From assembly GCF_020882245.1 (NCBI RefSeq), contig NC_083597.1:24158652-24222651 (forward strand): DNA of 64,000 nt. Reading direction: 5' to 3'. Positions 53,967 through 64,000 of this stretch are shown here, piece after piece (position 1 is the first letter of the stretch; each line of letters starts with the position of its first letter). The notes beneath the pieces are model-generated. The model was not told the origin of the DNA. It saw only the letters and a program-made list of their open reading frames with translations, and made no database searches. This DNA comes from Rhopalosiphum padi. Taxonomy: Eukaryota > Arthropoda > Insecta > Hemiptera > Aphididae. The position numbers and the translations under genes were made by a program.

Positions 53967-56471
53967 ATGGATACAACATTCCTGCCAGAATATTTAGAAT
54001 TACTGGTGAAAAATTGGCTTTCGTGGAATCAAGTATGAGCTTTATTGTTAGAAAAGTTTTAGTGTAGAACAAATCGCTTTCTGTACTTACATAGCAGTGA
54101 TTTTCAGTCACAACAATATGCTGCTGAATTAGCAGAAATACTCTTACAAAAAAATGTGGAAAAAATAAAAAATATGTTTGATGGTCGCCTGTCATTTGGA
54201 ACAGCTGGCCTGAGAGCAGCAATGAGTCCTGGTTTTAAGCGGATGAATGATCTAGTGGTCGTACAATCTGCTCAAGGGCTTTTATATTACATGTTTAGTG
54301 TCTTTGGAGATTCATTAAAAACATCTGGTATTATTATTGGATATGACGGAAGATATAATAGTAGAAGGTTGTGGAACAAAATTGCATTTTTTTATAATGT
54401 GAATTTTATTAATTGTTTAAAATCATTTTAGATTTGCAGAATTGACATCACAAGTTTTCTTAAAACACTCTGTCAAAGTATATCTTATAAATGAAGTTTG
54501 TCCAACTCCATTTGTAGCTTTTGGGATAAAGTTATACAAATGTTGTGGTGGGGTAATGGTGACTGCGTCACATAATCCAAAAGAAGATAATGGTTATAAA
54601 GTATTCTGGAAAAATGGTGCTCAAGTTAGTAAGTTTTAAGGAATATTAGTGATTCCATTAATCGCCTTAATAACTTCAATAAATGTTCAAATATATTTCC
54701 AGATCATCTCTCCGGTTGATAAAAATATTGAAAAAAGTATAGCTGAACATTTAGAGCCTGAAGATGTTTGGAATACTGAAGACATTTATAATAATAATTT
54801 GTTAATAAATCCATTAATCGATTTGCAGAAACATTACAACTGTTTTATTGACAAAATGTTGTTTCCCAATTTGGATAAAAAGAAAACAAATATAATTTTT
54901 ACATATACACCTATGCATGGTGTAGGCTATCCTTACATAAAAAATGTATTTGAAATTGCAAAATTCAATGTGAGTATAAATGGAGATAAACAATATTTTA
55001 TTCAATGAATTTGTTATGAATATAATATTTTTATCAATTATTTGACATGGTTGCTATTATATTTGTATCACACTGTATAGCCAGTGGTAGTTGTTGAGCA
55101 ACAAAAAGATCCAAACCCAGAATTTCCAACTGTTCCATTTCCGAACCCAGAAGAAGGACAAAGTGCATTAAAATTGGCAATAGAAACAGCTGAAAACAAT
55201 TGTAGTCGTATTATACTTGCTAATGATCCTGATGCCGACAGATTGGCTGTGGCTGAACATCCGTATTACAAATATATAATTATTGTAAGATATTCTTAGC
55301 TAAAATGTATAATAAAGCAAATTGTATTTTTAGGATAGGTAGCGAGGGTTGGAAAATATTTACTGGAAACGAACTTGGTGCTTTATTAGGGTGGTGGGTA
55401 ATACATTCATACAAAAAAATACACGGTATAACACATCCTAAATTGGTTGTACTATCAAGCACAGTGTCATCTGCAATACTTAAATCTATGGCTAAAATTG
55501 AAGGCATCAGATTTGAAGTAAGTAGTTCTGTTACTTTATATCACAAACTGATATTAATATCTTTTGTTTGATTATCTTAGTTTGTGCTCTAAGTAAGTTA
55601 CAATTATTATTAACTCCTAGGAAACACTCACTGGGTTCAAGTGGATGGGTAATAGAGCTGATCAGCTTTCTGCTGAAGGATATAACGTAATTTACGCTTT
55701 CGAAGAATCTATTGGATACATGTGCAGCAGCGAGGTTTTGGATAAAGATGGAATATCTGCTGCTGTTAAAATTTCAGAACTAGCTATATATTTAGAAAAA
55801 GAAAATAATACACTATCTTCAGCTTTAGAATTTATATATAAACAGTAATGGTTTATTTCAAATTTAATATTTATTTTGTCAATAAAATTATTTTATTTTG
55901 TCTTAGATATGGTTGGCATTTATCTGTAAACTCATATTTTATATGCAACGATAGCTTGGTGATTAAGAAAATATTTGAATCGATTAGACAAAATAATAAT
56001 CAGCCAAACAATGTAACAATTAATTATTTACCACTCATAATGTGTTGAAGGTTTTAATTTTTTATTTAATTTTAATAGTATCCAAAATCTATTCTTGGAG
56101 GACGATATTCAATCAAATCGGTTCGAGACATGACAACTGGATATGATTCCAGTACGATAGATCATAAACCAGTATTGTCTGTATCAACATCGTCTCAAAT
56201 GATAACATTTTATTTTGATAATGGTTTAATTGCTACATTACGAACAAGCGGAACAGAGCCTAAAATAAAATATTATGCCGAATTATGCAGTGATCCTGAA
56301 AATTCTTTGTAAGTCTTAATCTTTTTACAATTTAATTAATAATGCTTATATAATTCAATTTTTTTTAGCAATGTTAACAAATTGAAAAGTGTTTTGAATG
56401 AAATGGTTGAAGGAATAATTGAAGAATTTTTAAAACCTCAAGAAAATTCTCTTATTTTACGGAATAACTAG
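53967..56471 (+). CDS. Pgm2: Phosphoglucomutase-2 (PGM2 / phosphopentomutase)
   Basis: PGM2-type enzymes are cytosolic alpha-D-phosphohexomutases that interconvert ribose-1-P/5-P and glucose-1-P/6-P (family knowledge). Exons 53967-54032, 54108-54367, 54432-54624, 54703-54969, 55081-55262, 55334-55517, 55621-55844, 55907-56012, 56079-56308 and 56369-56471 join in phase to 604 aa, near the human 612. Visible motifs in order: [20 protein letters not shown]; the catalytic-serine loop [17 protein letters not shown]; metal-binding [13 protein letters not shown]; the sugar-binding loop [20 protein letters not shown]; and the phosphate-binding [17 protein letters not shown]. All key residues look intact. 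The donor after 55262 (CC|gtattaca) is non-consensus. It was chosen because it alone restores phase to [20 protein letters not shown]; the stronger-looking GT at 55285 is out of phase. Confidence 0.96.
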
Positions 56472-56761
56472 TTGAAGATAAATAGATATTGCTCAGATTA
56501 TTTTGTGTACATAGTACATTAATTTATGTTATTTAACTTATTCTTACTATATAATTTAAAATAGATTCAAGGTTGTTATAAACTTGATTTTTAGTATAAT
56601 ACTGATATTTTGCTAGTTATTGAATATAAGTGAATAGTAGCTATACTTAAATCATTCCAATGAAAATAATATAATCCAATTCATTAAATTATTTATTGTT
56701 ATTAATGTTTATGTATGAAGTATTGGTATAAAAATGCATTTGAATTTACAACTTTTATAAA
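56472..56761. other. Shared 3' intergenic between PGM2 and eIF3k
   Basis: 290 bp, AT-rich, between two convergent stop codons. It must hold both 3' UTRs, so the transcripts may overlap. Nothing else seen. Confidence 0.7.
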
Positions 56762-58153
56762 TTAACGGCAACTTGCCATAACACCCAAAATATTTTCATA
56801 ATCAATTTTCTCCGTAATATTTTTGGTTTTGATATTTTCGTCTTGATTAGCTACAAACACGTATTTATTATCCAGTTCCTTCCAATTGTATTTTAGTATC
56901 CAATGTTTTAAAGCAGCATCTGTTGAAGAGTATGATTATTAGTTATTAATTATTATAGTTAATTAAATTTGAATATAACTGATTATAACATACCATCAAT
57001 TCCTCCCAGTAATTCCATAAGAAATTGTTTTTCAATAGATTGAAATGTTATACCAATCACATGGCACACAAACTTGCGCACAGAATCTAAAAACCCATTG
57101 ACTTTAGCATACAGTTCAGGCGTGGCATGAACGTTATACCAAAATTCCTTGAAGTTGCAGTTTTCCAATAGATCAGCCAAGAACAATACTTGACTTAATG
57201 GAGCTTCTTGGCACTAAATTATTTAAGAAATCCAGTAAAATGTTTAAAGAAATTAGATAGCCAATAGATAAGAACAAAAATATATCAAATAATATAATTA
57301 TATGATGTACACACTAATAATAATGCATATAAAAATATTTTTTGTATTAATTTACATATTTTTAACAAAGAAGTGATATTAAAAAAAAAAATTACTTTAA
57401 GTTATAAGTTATAACTAAATTATTGGTACTATAAAAGTTAGAAAAATGAATAGCCTATCATACTTATTTGTAGTTTATTCATAATGAATATGCATTAAGT
57501 GGTAAGCAAACACTTATTTTAATCACACTAATTTATTTATTCATTTTTTTGAAAACAATCACTGATTGCAGGGATTGTATATGCCGACAACACTAGTTTT
57601 CAACCACCACCCTATGCGGCTATGCTTTCTTTAACTGAATAGATTGGAGTATTCTATTTAGTAATTATTATTTATTAATATTAAAAAGTTAATAAAATTT
57701 AAATAAATTGCTTAACCTTAAAATCAAAAAAGCATTCTACTAACTATATCAATATAATAAAATAAAGCTACGGATGAATCTATCCAGAATATTTCTTACC
57801 AACTTTTCATTCAACAGACATTTGCACAACACGAAATCAGAATGAGGAAAGTTGGTGATCGCCTTCAACATGATTTGTACAGTGATATCCAAATTATAAT
57901 CATGATGAAATTGATATATTTTGAGAACTGCAAGGTTCGCTTCTAGATCGTACGTGTTCTCTTGAGACTGTACTTCTACGTAGTGTTCAAGGGTAGACAA
58001 ATGTTGGGGATTGTATCTAAAGGTGAACAATTAAATGCATGTGCAATTTTTAGACGGAAAAGTTGCGGATTTAACAATGCGCTAAAATGACTTAACATAC
58101 CTTTCGATGCCCTGCAAAAGTGACGCTACCGTTTGTCTCATTGCTTCGGCCAT
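56762..58153 (-). CDS. eIF3k: Eukaryotic translation initiation factor 3 subunit K
   Basis: eIF3k is a non-essential peripheral subunit of eIF3 that pairs with eIF3l (family knowledge). Minus-strand exons 58153-58101, 58016-57800, 57213-56994 and 56919-56762 join in phase to 215 aa (human 218). Conserved blocks: [99 protein letters not shown]; and the C-terminal [20 protein letters not shown]. These span the HEAT-like and winged-helix (PCI-type) parts. The start [13 protein letters not shown] is the first in-frame ATG. The gene is tail-to-tail with PGM2. Confidence 0.97.
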
Positions 58154-58540
58154 GGTTAGTTCAATTGAAAACAAATAAAGTATTAATGTGAATACTTAAT
58201 ACTCAAAAGCTGGATTAAGTGATTACACAGACTAGTGGCACGCGGGCAATGGAGACTGGAAGAAGTGGTAAGTCGCGTCGTGATCGTGATCGTATGACTT
58301 TTTATTTGTGTGATTATAATTTTAGTATTATGTTCATTACCACTTACCAGTTACCAGCAAGTTCGATAAGCAAATTAAGCTACACAACCATGAAGCGGGG
58401 TAGACAACATATGCTTTAAAATATGGTACTACTCGAAGTCTCGTGCAATCAAGCAGCACTGTTGCATTTTCTTCTCCCTCGTGCTCTACCCAAATCGCTA
58501 ACTTTGCAGGTGAGCGGTCACATAGATCCATCGACAGTTA
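58154..58540 (-). promoter_or_regulatory. eIF3k upstream region (inferred promoter)
   Basis: The 5' flank is less AT-rich than surrounding spacer. Short open frames on both strands here lack any recognisable protein motif. No core element is assigned. Confidence 0.35.
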
Positions 58541-58557
58541 GACCCCGGTGACTAACT

Positions 58558-58627
58558 GACGCAAGAGGATCCAATTGACGCGAGATTAAAATGACGCATA
58601 AGGATCTAATTGACGGGGGATTAAAAT
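58558..58627. repeat. Two tandem 35-bp repeats
   Basis: Copies at 58558-58592 and 58593-58627 share GACGC, AAGAGGATC/TAAGGATC, AATTGACG and GATTAAAAT. A partial third copy (aatcataaggattt) follows. Upstream actaactgac may be a degenerate preceding unit. Confidence 0.8.
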
Positions 58628-59106
58628 AATCATAAGGATTTTACAAATTAATCAATTTTGTAATTAGTATTATTAATTTTTAATTATCAATGTATTTAAA
58701 TGCTTTTACGTTATTACTTATTACATCGTAGTAACACTAGTATAACAGTTGTTATCTAGCATAATCCATATAATTTTTGTTTAATAGACAATTAAAAAAT
58801 ATTTTCTATTATAACCTAATGTTTTAATAATACACGCATAAATTATTTCATAAATAAAGCTTTCATAATGTTAGGTCTCGTTTATACATCTAATAAAAAA
58901 TTAAAATGTAGTAACTGAAGTTACTGAATATTTCACTTCTCAGTTAAAATAGCCATAACTGATGTCTGGTCACCATCTTATGTTTATTTTATATTAATCA
59001 GAATAGTACCTATATAACTATAGCTACTATTATATAATTATTATTGCTTAAAATTTTTAACTTAATTCATATTCTCACTCCCAGTCTCAGAGATTAGTCG
59101 TAAGTC

Positions 59107-59333
59107 CAGTGGCGCCGATCTATATTTCATGTTAGGGGAAAAAAATGCTGGTGTTAGACCCACCTACTAAAAAAATGTTTAGTTAGTTACGTTCGAATGG
59201 TACCTACTATATTTATTTCTAACTATATACATACATAGGTACTGCATAACAAACTATTTTTGATTATCACCCACCCACCCATAAATATTTCTGGGGAATT
59301 TTCCGCAGTTCATACCCGTGTTCGGCGCTACTG
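59107..59333. mobile_element. hAT-like MITE (CAGTGGCGCCGA ends)
   Basis: The left end CAGTGGCGCCGATC and the reverse complement of the right end, CAGTAGCGCCGAAC, match at 12 of 14. Flanks contain gtaagtc and taagtac, which suggest a duplicated target, but the exact 8-bp register is ambiguous. Confidence 0.65.
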
Positions 59334-59548
59334 TAAGTACATATACCAAATTTGAATATTGACAAAACTGTATATTTTAACGAAAAATAACGATTATATA
59401 GGTATAATTATCTATTTTGTTTTAAGTTATTACAAAAATATTATTTAAAGACACCAATTCGTGTATTATTATTTAACAATAACAGAGAAATATTCAAAAT
59501 ATTATGTAGATTAGTTTTTAGCTGTTTATGCCATAAATTTATTAACAC

Positions 59549-59610
59549 CTGCAGTGGCGGCTCGTCAGGGGTCTTTGAGATGGCGGACTCACCATAAAAA
59601 AAGGTAGTAA
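59549..59610. mobile_element. Left end of a hAT-like element
   Basis: CAGTGGCGGCTCGTCAGGGG has the same start as the MITEs above, but no matching inverted end was found downstream within the window. It may be solo or belong to a longer element. Confidence 0.4.
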
Positions 59611-59949
59611 AGCAATAAAAAAGTTTGAAGAAAATTGTAGTACCTATAATTTAATATTTTTGTCTATTTGGAAAATAATTATGATGGTTTTCGATATTAA
59701 TATTGATTATTGATAATATTATAATATTTTTACATTAATAATGAGAAGACGGGTGTCATTCAATAATAATACGGGCGAAAAATATCGATAACAACAACTA
59801 ATTACTAATTTATGCGATGCCAATGGCAGAAACTTTGAAAGAGTCTAGTCTCAATGTCCAGAACAACATCTATACAATCTACCCCGCCTTCCGCCTTGCA
59901 TATAAAATAGTACACAATTGAGTCTCTCGAACGGCAAACTCCCGAATAA

Positions 59950-62900
59950 ATTTAAATGTCTGGCTAATAATAATATTACAACATAATAATACAGTATATA
60001 ATCTATGGATATGGATCTATCATATTAATCTATAATCTATGGTAATCATTAATCATCGCTTTCGTCGGAGACGATTGACGCTTGTAATAATTTTAACGGA
60101 GAAAAAAATTGACGTACAAATCGTTAAACCGTACTTTAATATATATAATATTTTACACGCATATGCCGTTCTGTTCAGCTTATTATTTTTATGAAATATT
60201 TCAATATCTTCTATTCAAAACGTGGTAAAGACGGACGAGGAAAGGTGTTCCTGGGTCGGCGATGTGGTTACTGAACGTATGACACAACTAAGTTTCACAA
60301 AAAAAAATCGATGTTTACGTGAGTTTGATTTTCTATAATTTTGGAGCTTTAATTTACTTTTTTAGACATAAAATAAATACATATTTTTATTGCACCAGAC
60401 AATCTGCTACACGCCGGGTGACGTAATATACGTATGCATATTTTATTCCCGAACGCGCGATGCATAAAATACGTGAAACCAAAAATACATAATCGTCATA
60501 TTAGTATATTACCAGACCCATTTTATGTAATAATTTATATTTATATTAATTTTATAAATAGCATTTTTCATTTTTAACTGGCCGAGTACTTGACTAATAT
60601 AAGTTTTTTTTTATCCCTAATAAAAATAAAAAGTTTTCTGAAAAGACAAGACGCATTAATATTTTTTTATAATTGTCTGAATTTTGAATTTTTATGACAT
60701 TATTAGATATTCATTTCATATTTCTGTGAAAACTATTTCTGCTCAATCGATTTTTGTTTTTTTTGTAGTAATTTAAAAACGAATAACTGTAGTTATTTGA
60801 AAATTTCAACAAATGTTAATGTTTGCATTTCTTATACATATAATAATTTTCAAAATATTTTGACTATACACTAATAGGATAAAATAACAATAGCATAATA
60901 CCATAAATAGATGCATCTATTATATATATATATATATATTAATATCGCAAATTATCTGAATACATTAACATTAGAACCTATATAAATAGTATGAGTAGGT
61001 ATGTATTATTCCTAAACAGGACGGTACCGAAACGGGAATGATATAGTAACATGTGTATATAACGAGTCGAATGTGAATAACTACTTGTATTTAGAAATTA
61101 ATTTTATTGATTTTGTAAGTCCTTCTTTATTATAAGTAGATCATAATCTATTAACTATTTAGTATGTAATATTAATTGAATGATTCAACTTTTAAATATT
61201 TTTAAAATTATTAATCATTTAGACATTTAGTACAGCTAACCCGTAAACTGCTGTATAGCTACTATAGTAGGTGACTACAATACTACATGTAGACTAGGTT
61301 AAGTATGTCACTATAACGAATTTGTACAATTTGAATTCAATTTTCAATGTATAATGCATTAATACATTGTGTACAATGTAAAATTATGCTGGTCGAAGAT
61401 GGTCTTATTTGTTGGTGAGAAATTTTACCAAACAACTATTGAAATAATAAAATTATAATTTAAAAAAAAATTCAGGATATACAATTATTATGGTTTTACG
61501 TATGACATTAATTAGATACCAAAAGTTTCGTATGCAAGACAGCTGAAATATAAAAATGAATCCTATAATATCACAAAGAGTTCTATAAAAAAAACATATG
61601 ATCTATCATATTATTATAATATTTGTCATCCATGGCAAACATCAATCGTCGTCATTTGTAGGAGACGATTAATCATTCTAATATTTTATTGAACAGTCGT
61701 CAAACAACAGCCTTCAGTACATGACAAGTGCTCTCATTTTCATAAAAAATTTCAATAATTTCATTCTAAAGCGCAATGAAGACGAATGAAGAAATAAGAG
61801 CTAGCTGTTTCTTCGGTGGCTGATGTGCACGTTTGAACTTTAATATGGCACAGCTTGATTTCGTCGAAAAGCGTCGAAGGATACTTACGTAGGTTAATTT
61901 TCCTATAATTTTAGGGTAGTAATAAATTTAGTTTTTATACTTTAAATAAATATTTATTGACTTGTATAAGCTGCCACCCCGATTACTTAGACCTATATTT
62001 TATTTCCGATAGCCGGTAACCGGCGGGTTATTGTATACGACCCGTTTTAAATTCTTAAACGATGAAATCTTTTTTTTAATATTTTATTATTTTAAAGTTC
62101 TAGATAATATTTTTTTTCATAGTAAATTATTTAAGAATATAAAATTTTTATTTTTGTCTGGTCCGCAAACTGTTTTTAATTTGTGAATATGGCATGAGAG
62201 TTCTAAAAGGTTAAAGTTAAAAAATAGCCAAGAATAAAATAAATTCATCAATTATACCTTGGATCCTGGACGTAGCACAATGAATGTATAATGATTTTAA
62301 AATTTTCTATCTGTTATAAATTCTTGTAGCAAATATGATATATTTAGTACTTTGGGTGGTTAATAGTAAAATAAAATAAAAAATTTCAGATCTTGTCATA
62401 ATATCGGAAAAACTGGAATCATTACGCTATATACTTGTATAATTTCGACAAAATTAATTAATTTAATAAGTTTTAGTTCAAAAATTCTAATCATAGAATG
62501 TTGAAAATTTTACCAACAGTCTATATTATGATTTCCTATACATTGTATAATTATAAAAACATTTTAACAATTTTAAATAATTAATTTTTTTTTTTTTTTT
62601 AAGCCGATATAAATTATTGATAGCAAATATGATTTAAAATTTAATACAGTGTTCCTCATCAGCCACTAAATTACTGCAATAAAAAATGTATAGTCACGAT
62701 ATTATATTTTTATAAACGTTTAAAATCAAAATTTTGTCTAAATCTATACAATTTTCAAATTATTTTTTCATCAGATATTTATATATATATAATATTGTCT
62801 TTTTATATACAAATTTGATATAGTAATTCTCATTAGTTCTTTTAAATATAACAAATATAAAAGGTTTATTGAAAAGTCACATTATTTTTTACGACTGAAG

Positions 62901-64000
62901 TTCAATATTTTATGACTTATTGAGTATTAATTTTTCATCCCCAAAAATAACTATTTCTTGTAAAACGATTTTTATATTGTGTTATAGACTATAATACTAT
63001 ACATAGTTTAAAAACAAATAATCTTATACACCGATAACTTAAAGTCTTAACTAATTTTTTATGAGAGTATTTCTTATTTATGTTATTATTTTAAAAATAT
63101 TTTCAAACTATATATATATATAAACAATGTTCTTTATTTCTTTATTATTACAAATTTTTAAAATTTTTAAAATGTTCAAATTATTTTTTTCATTAGTATT
63201 CATATAAATATTTTCTTTTTATATCTACAATTTTAAAATGTTTTATAGGAATTCTCATTAGTTTTTTTAATGCAAAAACAAAAATAAAATGGTCACTGGA
63301 AACTTATATTATGACTGTTTGAAGTTCAATATTATATAATTTATATATAAATTAATAAAATATGCGTCTACATCGATTACTTCATCCGGGTAGCGGATTT
63401 TTCATAAAAATGAATATATTTTATTTTAAGTTTAAAAAGTAAATTGATTAACTAAAGCATTGACTAGTGACTAGGTACTATTTGTTACAAGAAACCACAA
63501 TAAACGAAATGTATGATTTTTTTCTATTATGATAGGTGTCTTCACACACAATATCTACAGACAGAGGTAATTGCATCTAATGTAATAGATAAGTAAGATT
63601 AAGTTAAAACACTGCGCGTGATTAGAATCAAAATAATGCAGAAATAATAACTTAGAAACATAACGATATAGATCATAATTCTTTTTTTTAAATACTTAAA
63701 AATATAATTATTTTTATTTAATTCACTATTTTCATAGATTAAACTAACTAATTTGTTATCATCTTCATTAGAATAAAATATTAATACTTTGCAATATCTA
63801 TAAAGATTTGGTCTAGTTTATATGTTTCAATTTTACGTATGTCAAAGAGCTAAAATATAATAACAAATCCTATAAAATCACAAAGAGTTCTATAAAAAAA
63901 AAAAATTATAATATTTATCATCCGACATCCATGGCAAACGACAATCGTTGTCATTTGTAGAAGACGATTAACAATTCTAATAATTTTATTGAACAGTCGT
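59950..64000. repeat. Long diverged direct repeats at the right edge
   Basis: Three diverged copies of a block centred on a short palindrome (aatcgtcgtcatttgtagga then gacgatt) occur near 60045-60090, 61620-61710 and 63915-64000. Flanking sequence is shared between the last two copies (cacaaagagttctataaaaa; catccatggcaaac; ttttattgaacagtcgt). Copies 1 and 2 share downstream blocks (ctataatttt; gcgatgtgg/ggctgatgtg). A subrepeat with a period near 423 bp spans about 62755-62940 and 63178-63365. No ORF of note. The repeat runs off the window. Confidence 0.6.

Overview
This is an AT-rich, intron-rich eukaryotic nuclear window, most likely from an aphid or close hemipteran. That assignment is inference. 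It rests on small conserved exons with GT-AG introns, insect-like orthologues, and a heavy load of short terminal-inverted-repeat (TIR) elements that begin CAGTGGCG and often carry G-tracts. No bacterial or viral gene, CRISPR array or tRNA was recognised.

Gene layout, left to right. (1) 1-7741, plus: the 3' part of a nucleoporin TPR/Megator-type gene, with 14 exons readable. (2) 12968-13499, plus: Snu13/NHP2L1, the 15.5K U4 snRNP and box C/D snoRNP protein. (3) 15418-16158, minus: a single-exon mitoribosomal protein mL64 (CRIF1/GADD45GIP1). (4) 28551-45635, plus: STIM, the endoplasmic-reticulum calcium sensor, with 13 coding exons over 17 kb. (5) 49130-51492, plus: the histone chaperone NAP1, with a GC-richer non-coding first exon near 48.0-48.35 kb. 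(6) 53967-56471, plus: phosphoglucomutase-2 (PGM2), 10 exons. (7) 56762-58153, minus: eIF3 subunit k, 4 exons, tail-to-tail with PGM2 only 290 bp away. Splice junctions were joined by hand so that reading phase is kept across every intron. The predicted lengths (132, 246, 658, 381, 604 and 215 aa) fit the families. The genes are unrelated housekeeping loci and do not form a pathway.

The rest is repeat-rich. Intergenic and intronic DNA holds hAT-like MITEs, several with an intact 8-bp target duplication. It also holds pogo/Tigger-like TA-flanked MITEs and several long fold-back elements. A decayed Merlin (IS1016/ISXO2-like) transposase is broken up by later insertions at 21.8-25.4 kb, with an inverted second copy of its 3' end at 26.3-26.6 kb. 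The last 4 kb is made of diverged long direct repeats.

The points most worth a second look are the nested Merlin locus, a possible alternative 3'-terminal exon in NAP1, a possible early-terminating STIM isoform, and the repeated 60-64 kb block. I did not find convincing evidence of a wholly new biological system.
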